Of a stretch of 19,007 bases of DNA, positions 1 through 6,401 are shown piece by piece. Source of the stretch: an uncultured Eubacteriales bacterium (GTDB taxonomy: Bacteria; Bacillota; Clostridia; Lachnospirales; Anaerotignaceae). The notes beneath the pieces are model-generated. The model had not been told where the DNA came from and searched no databases. It worked only from the letters and a program-made list of their open reading frames with translations. The position numbers were made by a program, and so were the translations under genes. The stretch covers positions 1-19,007 of the forward strand of contig CAKTER010000009.1 of NCBI GenBank assembly GCA_934552695.1. The letters run 5' to 3'. How positions within the stretch are numbered: position 1 is the first letter of the stretch; the number at the start of each line of letters is the position of its first letter.

Positions 1-41
1 CCGTTTGCCTCCAGTTTTTTTATTAAATCTCTTCGCTTCAT
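1..41 (-). CDS. hicA: HicA-like mRNA interferase toxin, N-terminal fragment (cut by window edge)
   Basis: Reading leftward from an ATG at 41-39, the first 14 codons give MKRRDLIKKLEANG and run off the window. This matches the usual start of HicA toxins, small double-stranded-RNA-binding-fold proteins that cleave mRNA and are neutralised by HicB; the catalytic histidine normally follows just after this segment and is not visible. A GGAGG ribosome binding site (complement of 49-53) sits 7 nt upstream, and a consensus promoter lies directly behind it. The gene points away from the terminase genes, so it is probably a self-contained toxin-antitoxin unit lodged at the start of the late region, with hicB expected further left. 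The call rests on 14 residues only. Confidence 0.6.
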   Translation of the reverse strand, partial: MKRRDLIKKLEAN

Positions 42-60
42 TTCCTGACCTCCTGAATAC

Positions 61-89
61 ATTATACGCATTAAATACGCATTTGTCAA
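61..89 (-). promoter_or_regulatory. Consensus sigma-A promoter of hicA
   Basis: On the minus strand there is TTGACA (complement of 84-89), a 17-bp spacer, and TATAAT (complement of 61-66). Both hexamers match consensus exactly at optimal spacing. Transcription would start near 54, leaving a leader of about a dozen bases that contains the GGAGG site. Such a strong promoter suggests it is kept off by a repressor. Confidence 0.85.
64..83. repeat. Two 9-bp direct repeats inside the hicA promoter, candidate HicB operator
   Basis: ATACGCATT occurs at 64-72 and again at 75-83, 11 bp apart, about one helical turn. The first copy overlaps the -10 hexamer and the second fills the spacer up to the -35 hexamer, so a protein bound here would block RNA polymerase. 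HicB antitoxins are known to autorepress their operons; that this is the HicB site is inferred from position and repetition. Confidence 0.6.
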
Positions 90-119
90 GCTTTTTTGCC
101 CGGAAAGGTGGTGAAATGT

Positions 120-503
120 GTGGCCGGAAAATTAACGCCGAAGCAACGGCGGTTCGTAGATGAATACCTAATCGATCTGAACGCTACACAGGCTGCGATA
201 CGGGCGGGGTATAGCGAAAAAACAGCAAATCGTATCGGCCCGGAGTTGCTTGTCAAAACTTGTGTTTCGGCGGCTATTCAGGCCAGAAAGGCCAGCCGGG
301 TAAAACGAACGGAGGTCTCACAGGACGCCGTAATCCGGGAGTTGAAAGAGGTGGCCTTTAAACCGGCCTCGGATGAGCCCTACAGCAAATTGAAGTATGC
401 CAACAAGCTACGGGCCCTTGAGCTCCTCGGAAAGCATACAGGGGCCTTTGACAAGCCCACAGAGCGGGCAGATACAACGGTGAGGGTGGTTATTGATGTC
501 TGA
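120..503 (+). CDS. terS: Phage terminase small subunit (Terminase_2 / XtmA type)
   Basis: The small terminase recognises the packaging site on phage DNA and recruits the large subunit. The N-terminal segment KLTPKQRRFVDEYL followed by DLNATQAAIRAGYS is the hallmark helix-turn-helix of the XtmA-like family. Length is about 127 aa. I chose the GTG at 120 because AGGTGGTG lies just upstream and the family motif starts right after it; an in-frame TTG at 96 would add eight residues without a clear ribosome binding site. The end overlaps the next start by 8 nt. No promoter for this gene is seen in the window, so transcription probably enters from the left, across the opposing hicA unit. Confidence 0.9.
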   Translation: MAGKLTPKQRRFVDEYLIDLNATQAAIRAGYSEKTANRIGPELLVKTCVSAAIQARKASRVKRTEVSQDAVIRELKEVAFKPASDEPYSKLKYANKLRALELLGKHTGAFDKPTERADTTVRVVIDV

Positions 504-1767
504 GGTGCGGCTTTCGGAAAAAATAGGCCCGGCGTTTTACGGGGTGGCCCGAGATATTCTGGAGCACCGGCACACGCACTACGACTTTTCTGGCGGTCGT
601 GGGTCGCTGAAATCCTCGTTTGTGTCAATCATGGTGCCGCTGCTGTTGATTCAGCACCCGCAAGCTCATGCGCTGGTATTGCGGAAGGTGGCTAACACCA
701 TCCGGGATAGTGTGTACGCACAATATATCTGGGCCATTGGCGAGCTGGGCATGGCGGACTGCTGGGAGGCCAAAGTGGCGCCGATGGAGCTGGTGTACAA
801 GCCCACGGGGCAGAAAATCCTGTTCCGGGGGGCGGATGACCCCATGAAAATCAAGTCCATCAAGGTGCCCTTCGGGTACATCGCCGTAACGCACTTCGAG
901 GAAAAAGACCAGTTTGCCGGCCGGGCGGAAATTCGGACCATTTTGCAATCTACCATGCGGGGCGGCTCTGAATTTTGGAATTTTGAGAGCTATAACCCGC
1001 CCATCAGCCGGGATAACTGGGCCAACAAGGATAGTCTGGAAGAGCGGCCCGACCGGCTGCTGCACAAAAGCACCTACCGGGAGGCCCCGGCGGCTTGGCT
1101 GGGCGAACAGTTTCTGGCGGAGGCCGAGCACCTGAAAGCCACGAACGAGAAGGCTTATCAGCATGAGTATCTGGGCATTCCCACGGGCACCGGTGGAAAT
1201 GTGTTTGAGAACCTGGAGTTGCGGGAAATTACCGGAGACGAACGCCAGCGGTTCGCCCGCAGCTATCACGGAGTGGACTGGGGATACTTCCCCGACCCCT
1301 GGGCGTTTAACAGCTGCGCTTACGACGCCGCCCGGCGGACGCTGTATATTTATGCCGAGGCAACGGCGCAGAGGAAGGGTAACCGGGATACGGCCGATTT
1401 GCTGTTGGCCCGGGGCTTGACCCGAGAGGATTTGATTACAGCGGATAGCGCCGAACCGAAGAGCGTAGCGGACTACCAGAAGTTCGGGCTACGGTGTGTG
1501 GGCGCCCAGAAAGGCCCCCACAGCGTAGAATACTCCATGAAGTGGCTGCAATCGCTGGACAAGATTGTGATTGACAAGAGCAGCTGCCCGGATACGGTGC
1601 GGGAGTTTGTGGGATATGAGTACGACCGGAACCGGGAAGGCGAGATCATCAGCGGCTATCCCGACCGGAACAACCACCACATTGACGCCGTGCGGTACGC
1701 CACAGAGATGATCTGGCGGGTGCCGGGGCAGCCGGTGAAGTCAACCTATCGCCCCTTGTGGAATTGA
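496..1767 (+). CDS. terL: Phage terminase large subunit (Terminase_3 / XtmB type)
   Basis: This is the ATP-driven DNA packaging motor and nuclease, 423 aa. A Walker A-like loop GGRGSLKS lies at residues 33-40, with Leu where many relatives have Gly or Ser. A probable Walker B region with the acidic pair E135-E136 (HFEEKDQF) follows. The C-terminal RNase H-like nuclease shows the expected acidic residues: D261 in GVDWGYFPDP, D317 in ITADSAEP and D397 in NHHIDAVRYA. Start ATG 496 overlaps the end of terS; an upstream TTG at 493 is less likely. The gene appears complete, and the portal gene starts 9 nt later. Confidence 0.95.
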   Translation: MSEVRLSEKIGPAFYGVARDILEHRHTHYDFSGGRGSLKSSFVSIMVPLLLIQHPQAHALVLRKVANTIRDSVYAQYIWAIGELGMADCWEAKVAPMELVYKPTGQKILFRGADDPMKIKSIKVPFGYIAVTHFEEKDQFAGRAEIRTILQSTMRGGSEFWNFESYNPPISRDNWANKDSLEERPDRLLHKSTYREAPAAWLGEQFLAEAEHLKATNEKAYQHEYLGIPTGTGGNVFENLELREITGDERQRFARSYHGVDWGYFPDPWAFNSCAYDAARRTLYIYAEATAQRKGNRDTADLLLARGLTREDLITADSAEPKSVADYQKFGLRCVGAQKGPHSVEYSMKWLQSLDKIVIDKSSCPDTVREFVGYEYDRNREGEIISGYPDRNNHHIDAVRYATEMIWRVPGQPVKSTYRPLWN

Positions 1768-1776
1768 GGTGAAACC

Positions 1777-3135
1777 ATGAAAACCTATCAGGATTTACTT
1801 GCCGTCGGGCTCAATGAACAGAGCCGGATGGCTTTTGTTTTATCGGCTGTCAACGAGTTTCGGGGCTCGGCGCCCTATCGGTTTGCGCTGGATGCGCAGC
1901 TGTACTACGATGGGGAAAATCCCACGATTAACCGCTATGAAAAGCTTCTGTATGACTTGCAAGGCCGGGCTCATGTGGACCGCTTTACCGCCAACCACAA
2001 GCTGGCCAGCCGGTTCTTTGGGTTTGCCGTGGACCAGGAGACCGGGTATCTACTGGGCAATGGCGTGACCTTTGGGGATAGTCGTACACAGGACAAGCTG
2101 GGTGCGGACTTTGACCAAGCGGTGATGGATGTGGCCCGACAGGCGCTGATTGGCGGCGTGGCTTTTGGCTTTTGGGACCTGGACCGGCTGCGGGTGTTCA
2201 GCCTGTTGGAGTTTTTGCCCCTATACGACGAAGAGAACGGGGCGCTGATGGCGGGGGTTCGCTTTTGGCGGCTAACCTCGGAAAAGCCTCTGCGGGCCAC
2301 GCTGTACGAGGTGGACGGGTTTACCGAATATCGGCAGCGCAAGGACGGAAATTTGGAGCTATTGCAGCCGAAACGCAGTTATAAGCAAATCAAGGCCAAA
2401 GCCGCCGTGGGGAACGCAGAAATCTTCGATGGCGGGAATTATCCGGGGCTGCCCATCGTGCCGCTGAAAAACGGGCGTTTGTGCCGGTCGGAGCTGGCGG
2501 GCAAGCGCAACACGGTGGACGCCCTGGACCTGATTACCTCCAACCTAGTCAACAACATTGACGAGGGAACGCTGGTGTACTGGGTGCTGGAAAATTGCGG
2601 TGGGATGGACGATTTGGACGACGTGAAGTTTGTGGAGCGCCTGAAGACCCTTCGCACCGCTCATGCGGACAATGCCGGCGGCACGGCCACGCCCCACACC
2701 ATCGAGGCCCCCTTCGAGGGGAACAGTGTTACCATCGACGTGCTGAAAAAGAAGCTGTACGAGGACTTCCAGTGCTTTGACGCTTCGGCGGTCTCGGCGG
2801 GCAATCAGACGGCTACTGCCATTAAGGCCAGTTATGCGCCGCTAGACCTGAAAACCGATAAGTTCGAGGCCGAGGTTACCCGGTTTATTCTGGGGATTTT
2901 GCAGTTGGCGGGGATTGATGATAAACCTAGCTACACCCGAAACCAGATTATTAACCGCACTGAGGAAGTACAGGCGCTGCTGTTGGGGGCCCAGTATTAC
3001 GACGACGAATACCTCACTAAAAAGCTGCTGACCCTGAACGGGGACATTGACCAGTACGAGGACATGGCCCGGCGCAAGGCAGCAGAGGATGCGGGGCGCA
3101 GCTTTGACCTGACTGAGGAAACGGTGGTTGAATAA
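1777..3135 (+). CDS. Phage portal protein (SPP1 gp6-like)
   Basis: A 452-aa protein forming the dodecameric ring at one capsid vertex through which DNA enters and leaves. The N-terminal third matches the SPP1 gp6-like portal pattern: YYDGENPTI, then a basic segment VDRFTANHKLASRFF and the glycine-rich DQETGYLLGNGVTFG. The acidic C-terminus is usual for the family. An AGGTGA-type ribosome binding site precedes ATG 1777. Placement between the large terminase and a MuF-type protein is the standard order. The stop overlaps the next start by one base (TAATG), implying translational coupling. Confidence 0.93.
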   Translation: MKTYQDLLAVGLNEQSRMAFVLSAVNEFRGSAPYRFALDAQLYYDGENPTINRYEKLLYDLQGRAHVDRFTANHKLASRFFGFAVDQETGYLLGNGVTFGDSRTQDKLGADFDQAVMDVARQALIGGVAFGFWDLDRLRVFSLLEFLPLYDEENGALMAGVRFWRLTSEKPLRATLYEVDGFTEYRQRKDGNLELLQPKRSYKQIKAKAAVGNAEIFDGGNYPGLPIVPLKNGRLCRSELAGKRNTVDALDLITSNLVNNIDEGTLVYWVLENCGGMDDLDDVKFVERLKTLRTAHADNAGGTATPHTIEAPFEGNSVTIDVLKKKLYEDFQCFDASAVSAGNQTATAIKASYAPLDLKTDKFEAEVTRFILGILQLAGIDDKPSYTRNQIINRTEEVQALLLGAQYYDDEYLTKKLLTLNGDIDQYEDMARRKAAEDAGRSFDLTEETVVE

Positions 3136-4571
3136 TGGCGAAGGCAGACGAAGGTCACCGGCTGACGGAGCGGCAGCTGGCAGATTTGGAGCACCGGATT
3201 GCCGAGCTGTATAAAGAGGCCGCCGATGAGGTGCAAGGCGAGATTGACGCTTATTTTGAGAGCTTCCGTCGCCGGGATGAGGAGATGAAAGCCCGTTTGG
3301 ATGCGGGAGAGGTCACCAAAGAGTATTATACCCAGTGGCGGCTGAACCAGATGGGCCGGGGCGAGCGCTATCAGGCCCTGCGGGATAAGCTGGCCAAGCG
3401 CTACACCGAAGCCAACGCCACGGCGGTGGCCTATACCAACGACGCCACACCGGGGATTTATACGCTGAACCGCAACTATGCGGCCTACACCATCGAAGCC
3501 GCCGGGGCTAATGTGGACTTTACCCTGTGGGATGAACAGACGGTGCGCCGGTTGGCAGTGGAACAGCCCAACCTAATGCCGTACTATCCAAAGGAGCGGG
3601 CTCTGAAACGGGGCATTGACCTGGCTTATGGTAAGCGGCAGATTACCGCCAGTGTGACCAGCTCCATCTTACAAGGAAAGAGCATTAAGGGTATGGCGGA
3701 TGACCTGCAGCGGCGACTGCCGGAGATGAATCGTAGCAGCGCTATCCGCACGGCCAGAACCGCCGTGACCGGGGCGCAGAACGCCGGGCGGCAGGCGGGG
3801 TATGAAGCGGCGGAGAAAATGGGCATTAAGCTGAAAAAGAAGTGGATGGCTACGCTAGATAGCCGCACCCGTCATGCCCACGCCGAGCTGGATGGCCAAA
3901 TGGTCGCCTCGAATAAGCCCTTTGAGGTGGATGGCTATAAGCTGATGTATCCGGGTGACACCAGCGCCCCCGCCTATCTAACTTATAATTGTCGCTGTAC
4001 GGTATCGGCACGGCCGGACGATTTGGATACCACCAGCGGCCCAAGGCGGGCCCGAGACCCCATCACTGGAAAATCTGAGGTGGTTTCGGGCATGACGTAT
4101 AAAGAGTGGTGGGCGGCCAAAGAGGCACAATACGGGGCGGAGAAGTCTATGCGTCGTCGTCGAGTTGGCGACCAGGGGCAGGAGATTATTGATAAGCCAA
4201 CCTACGCAAAGCTTACTCGGCGTTTTATTAAAAGTGGCGGGGTGATTATACGGGGAGAGGAAGCCCAAAAGCATCTCGAGAAGGTCGGGGCCTATGCAGC
4301 TTATTTTTCCGGCGGCAATGTTGCTTTTATTCGGGATGACGCCACAGTATCGGATGTTCTGGAAGAAATGTTTCATGCCTGGCAGGATCAAAACCATGAA
4401 GTTGGTTTTGCTATTACCCCAGAAGTAATTCTTCGACGAGAAATATGCGCACAAAAATACTTGCTAAAAGTTGCTGAAAAGTATAAAATACCCTTAGAGG
4501 AAATCGAGGTAACTAGGGCAAACTTGGCCGAGTATGAGGCGCAACTCAAGGCTTTGTTGGAAGGTGAGTAA
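3135..4571 (+). CDS. MuF-domain minor head protein with C-terminal polymorphic-toxin-like domain
   Basis: A 478-aa protein. Residues about 185-295 form the MuF domain, a head morphogenesis module found next to portals: AIRTARTAVTGAQNAG, TRHAHAELDG near 245-254, and the NCRCT motif with Cys286 and Cys288. After a linker containing a basic RRRR patch, residues about 330-478 form an extra domain absent from ordinary MuF proteins. It contains LEEMFHAWQ at 409-417 (E410, E411, H414, Q417) and REICAQ near 435-440. E-E-x-x-H resembles the zincin HExxH motif with the first His replaced by Glu. MuF proteins with variable C-terminal toxins are a known family in temperate phages. The tail domain is AT-richer than the rest: a hand count of 4381-4560 gives about 42% GC, against about 62% at 3541-3600. 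The enzymatic activity is not established. Confidence 0.88.
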   Translation: MAKADEGHRLTERQLADLEHRIAELYKEAADEVQGEIDAYFESFRRRDEEMKARLDAGEVTKEYYTQWRLNQMGRGERYQALRDKLAKRYTEANATAVAYTNDATPGIYTLNRNYAAYTIEAAGANVDFTLWDEQTVRRLAVEQPNLMPYYPKERALKRGIDLAYGKRQITASVTSSILQGKSIKGMADDLQRRLPEMNRSSAIRTARTAVTGAQNAGRQAGYEAAEKMGIKLKKKWMATLDSRTRHAHAELDGQMVASNKPFEVDGYKLMYPGDTSAPAYLTYNCRCTVSARPDDLDTTSGPRRARDPITGKSEVVSGMTYKEWWAAKEAQYGAEKSMRRRRVGDQGQEIIDKPTYAKLTRRFIKSGGVIIRGEEAQKHLEKVGAYAAYFSGGNVAFIRDDATVSDVLEEMFHAWQDQNHEVGFAITPEVILRREICAQKYLLKVAEKYKIPLEEIEVTRANLAEYEAQLKALLEGE

Positions 4572-4573
4572 TT

Positions 4574-4783
4574 GTGGCTGAATATGGAGTGACAGAAGTA
4601 TTTACCGTCAAGGATATGCGTGTTATAGTGCTGGACAGAGACTTTGAAGATTTTCGGGCCAAAAAGCTGGTGGTCGAAGGCTCTGCTTGCGATTTCCGTT
4701 TGAACTCGATTCGGAGTTGGGTAATCGTTGACAAAGCTGTGGGCGAAAAAATTGTTGCGGGCGGAAAAGTCCATTTTGAGTGA
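4574..4783 (+). CDS. Small protein of unknown function, candidate immunity protein for the MuF toxin domain
   Basis: A 69-aa protein starting at GTG 4574, two bases after the MuF stop, with AAGGTGAG at suitable distance. It looks like a compact beta-rich fold: alternating hydrophobic stretches TEVFTVKDMRVIVLDRDF and SWVIVDKAVGEKIV, ending in KVHFE. No signal peptide or membrane segment is seen. I do not recognise a named family with certainty. Its place immediately after a MuF protein with a toxin-like tail, within the same AT-richer stretch, is what one expects of a cognate immunity gene. That role is an inference from position. Confidence 0.7.
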   Translation: MAEYGVTEVFTVKDMRVIVLDRDFEDFRAKKLVVEGSACDFRLNSIRSWVIVDKAVGEKIVAGGKVHFE

Positions 4784-4826
4784 AATAACTGTAGAAGTGT
4801 TTGAATAAATAAAAAGGTGATTAGGC

Positions 4827-5084
4827 GTGGATGTACGGAGGGCTTTGGACGCTGCAAGAAGATACTGCGTTGCGGCTGGATATGACTCGGATATAATTGG
4901 CTCTTTGTACAAACAGGTTATATCGGGAAAACTGTATATTGCATATTTCCCGGATACTGCGCCAAATGGGCTTTCCAACGACCTGGAAACTCGTGCAATC
5001 CCCGCTCTTGTAGTAGATAGTGCGTTGCGGGTAAGCGAAACGGATTGCACGAAGAAAGTGCTGGCCAGAGAAATGGAGAAATAA
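4827..5084 (+). CDS. Small protein of unknown function, second candidate immunity or accessory protein
   Basis: An 85-aa protein from GTG 4827, with AAAAAGGTGAT as ribosome binding site; the nearby ATG at 4831 is in another frame that does not stay open as a plausible gene. It begins with an amphipathic helix (VRRALDAARRYCVAAG), then SGKLYIAYFPDTAPNGL, and ends with a charged helix. It has three cysteines, no membrane segment, and no family I can name. It sits in the AT-richer cassette after the MuF toxin domain, so immunity or toxin-accessory function is plausible but unproven. Confidence 0.6.
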   Translation: MDVRRALDAARRYCVAAGYDSDIIGSLYKQVISGKLYIAYFPDTAPNGLSNDLETRAIPALVVDSALRVSETDCTKKVLAREMEK

Positions 5085-5086
5085 GG

Positions 5087-5164
5087 GTGCGATGGCGGTA
5101 TGAGCTGGTCGAAGAAACACCTGATCGGTATGTGTATACCTATTCCTATAACCCGGACCTCTGA
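5087..5164 (+). CDS. 25-codon ORF, possible gene remnant
   Basis: A GTG two bases after the preceding stop opens a 25-codon frame ending in TGA at 5162-5164, fused almost directly to the next gene. The peptide is rich in Tyr (RYELVEETPDRYVYTYSY) and reads like the start of a real soluble domain rather than random sequence. The upstream ribosome binding site is weak, overlapping the end of the previous gene. It may be the 5' stub of a small cassette gene whose remainder was lost, or a genuine micro-ORF. Confidence 0.3.
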   Translation: MRWRYELVEETPDRYVYTYSYNPDL

Positions 5165-5178
5165 AACGGGGTGTTTGA

Positions 5179-5364
5179 ATGAATAAAGTATATTGCCCGG
5201 TCATCGACGGAAAAATAGATGGCACGACCTGCCTTGAAATTGTGCAGGTGGCGGATGGGGCGCTGAGTACACGGATACTTGATGATATTGAATCGGTGCC
5301 CTATTGGAATGCTGAGCTGCGCCAGAAATGTTTAGAATGTCAGTACCACGACGATTTAGAATGA
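5179..5364 (+). CDS. Small cysteine-rich protein, probable metal binder, function unknown
   Basis: A 61-aa protein from ATG 5179. Cys6 and Cys18 lie in a conserved-looking N-terminus (VYCPVIDGKIDGTTC), and Cys51-x-x-Cys54 followed by His57 lies near the end (QKCLECQYH), a spacing that suggests one zinc site. Small proteins of this appearance (CPxIxxxIxGxxC ... CxxCxYH) are, to my recollection, common in Clostridia near toxin and mobile loci, but I cannot name a function. It is the last gene of the AT-richer cassette; an intrinsic terminator follows 1 nt after the stop. Confidence 0.65.
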   Translation: MNKVYCPVIDGKIDGTTCLEIVQVADGALSTRILDDIESVPYWNAELRQKCLECQYHDDLE

Positions 5365-5365
5365 G

Positions 5366-5394
5366 AAAGAGCTGCAGAATTGTAGCTCTTTTTT
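5366..5394 (+). terminator. Intrinsic terminator closing the MuF-toxin cassette
   Basis: The 10-bp stem AAAGAGCTGC / GTAGCTCTTT (5366-5375 with 5382-5391, including one G-T pair) has a 6-nt loop and a T run to 5394. It begins directly after the stop of the small Cys-rich gene. Its presence inside the late region means late transcription must read through it or be re-initiated. Confidence 0.85.
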
Positions 5395-5416
5395 CATGCG
5401 GGGAGGAGCTGAGTGT

Positions 5417-5581
5417 ATGGCACTGTTTACAGTTATGCTTGCCATTGTTGCCGCAGGACTCATCTTGTGGGCTTTGATTGCACTGGCGGGGTTGATTCCT
5501 CTGGCGTTGGAGGCGCTGTGGATCCAGTGTAAGCTGCGCCGGGCAGAAAGGCCAAAGGAGGAGAAGCATGGACGACTTTAA
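5417..5581 (+). CDS. Small single-pass membrane protein, function unknown
   Basis: A 54-aa protein. A long hydrophobic segment (LFTVMLAIVAAGLILWALIA and on to about residue 32) spans the membrane once, followed by a basic, charged tail (KLRRAERPKEEK), suggesting N-out/C-in topology. I prefer ATG 5417, which has GGAGGAG 8-10 nt upstream, over the in-frame ATG 5396 that lies within the terminator's tail. The last 14 nt overlap the next gene. Nothing visible indicates a specific role. Confidence 0.55.
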   Translation: MALFTVMLAIVAAGLILWALIALAGLIPLALEALWIQCKLRRAERPKEEKHGRL

Positions 5582-5892
5582 AGTTTTAGCCCGTTTGTTG
5601 GCGGCCATTCGGGCGGCCGAGAGCCTGCCCCGGTTTGATGTGGCGTTGGTAGACCCGGCAGTGCTGCAAACTACCGCCGTCAAGCGTGACCGGCTGGCCA
5701 TTCGGCTGCAAAAAGAGGGCTATGTGGAAGGTCTGTGCGCAGTGGACGGCCTCGACTCCGGAAATTACGCTGCGGGGGCTGGAGTATTTGACCACAAGCA
5801 CTCCCTTGCAAAAGGCCCTGCAGGAGCTCAAGGTTGTAGGAGTAGCGGCCGCAGCGCAAATGATCGCAGGAACGATCAACGGGATGGTGTAG
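5568..5892 (+). pseudogene. yjcQ: YjcQ-like prophage protein, broken by a single-base frameshift
   Basis: The start ATG 5568 has a strong AAAGGAGG site. The first part reads MDDFKVLARLLAAIRA ... QKEGYVEGLCAVDG, the usual N-terminal half of YjcQ-family winged-helix-like prophage proteins. The family's C-terminal half, TPEITLRGLEYL ... QELKVVGVAAAAQ, continues in the +1 frame and stops at TAG 5890-5892, 3 nt before the next gene. Removing one C from the GGCC at 5749-5752 restores a continuous protein of about 107 aa reading VDGSTPEITLRGLEYL. As written, the first frame runs on to a 112-aa product ending at 5906 and overlapping the next start. This is a real inactivating mutation or a sequencing error. 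Confidence 0.75.
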
Positions 5893-5895
5893 CGT

Positions 5896-6297
5896 ATGGA
5901 TATTAAAATCACGGATAATTCCAAAGCTGTTTTGGAGGCTTTTGAAATGGCGGCCCTGAGAGCGCTGGAAAAGTGCGGGCAGACAGCGGAGGATCATGCT
6001 AAAGCTTTGGCACCCGTCCGCACCGGTGTCCTGCGGAATAGCGTCTCCCATCTGCTGGATCCGGACGAGCCCGCAGCATATGTGGGAGCGTCCGAAGAAT
6101 ATGCCACCTATGTGGAGATGGGCACCGGCATTTATGTTGCCGGAGGCCGTACCGACCCGTGGCCGTTCCAGGACGCTGAGGGCAACTGGCACACGACCCG
6201 GGGCATGCCGCCTCGGCCGTTTATCAAGCCTTCGGTTGCCGAACATTTGGATGAATACCGGAAAATCATCACCGACGAATTTAATAAGCTTACCTGA
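5896..6297 (+). CDS. HK97 gp10-like head-tail / tail completion protein
   Basis: A 133-aa protein with the gp10-family pattern: LAPVRTGVLRNSVSH (the conserved P-x-x-T-G-x-L-R-x-S), then EEYATYVEMGTG, and the terminal MPPRPFIKPSVAEH. These proteins act at the head-tail joint or in tail completion. The gene usually lies between the head-closure and tail-terminator genes; here it sits upstream of the scaffold, in a block bounded by terminators. No strong ribosome binding site precedes ATG 5896, so translation may depend on coupling with the broken yjcQ-like gene just upstream. Confidence 0.85.
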   Translation: MDIKITDNSKAVLEAFEMAALRALEKCGQTAEDHAKALAPVRTGVLRNSVSHLLDPDEPAAYVGASEEYATYVEMGTGIYVAGGRTDPWPFQDAEGNWHTTRGMPPRPFIKPSVAEHLDEYRKIITDEFNKLT

Positions 6298-6314
6298 GCC
6301 GCAAGGCTCTTTTT
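6296..6314 (+). terminator. Intrinsic terminator after gp10-like gene (first of two)
   Basis: GAGCC / GGCTC (6296-6300 with 6305-6309) with GNRA loop GCAA, then five T. It overlaps the stop codon of the gp10-like gene. The stem is short but stable. Confidence 0.75.
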
Positions 6315-6323
6315 GTTTGTTTG

Positions 6324-6353
6324 AAAAAGCTGCGAGGGACTGCAGCTTTTTTT
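6324..6353 (+). terminator. Intrinsic terminator after gp10-like gene (second of two)
   Basis: A perfect 10-bp stem AAAAAGCTGC / GCAGCTTTTT (6324-6333 with 6342-6351), an 8-nt loop and a seven-T run. It lies only 9 nt after the previous terminator, making a tandem stop before the scaffold gene. Confidence 0.85.
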
Positions 6354-6401
6354 ATACCCACAGTCGCCCCGAAGAACCGGGCCGAAGGAAAGGAGACTGA
6401 A

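Noticed and set aside
625..1269. 214-codon minus-strand ORF opposite terL
   Set aside because: Runs opposite conserved terminase motifs, with no start signal or family pattern.
5740..5765. Programmed +1 frameshift in the yjcQ-like gene
   Set aside because: No known shift signal such as a rare codon or stop at the slip point, and a simple extra C explains it better.
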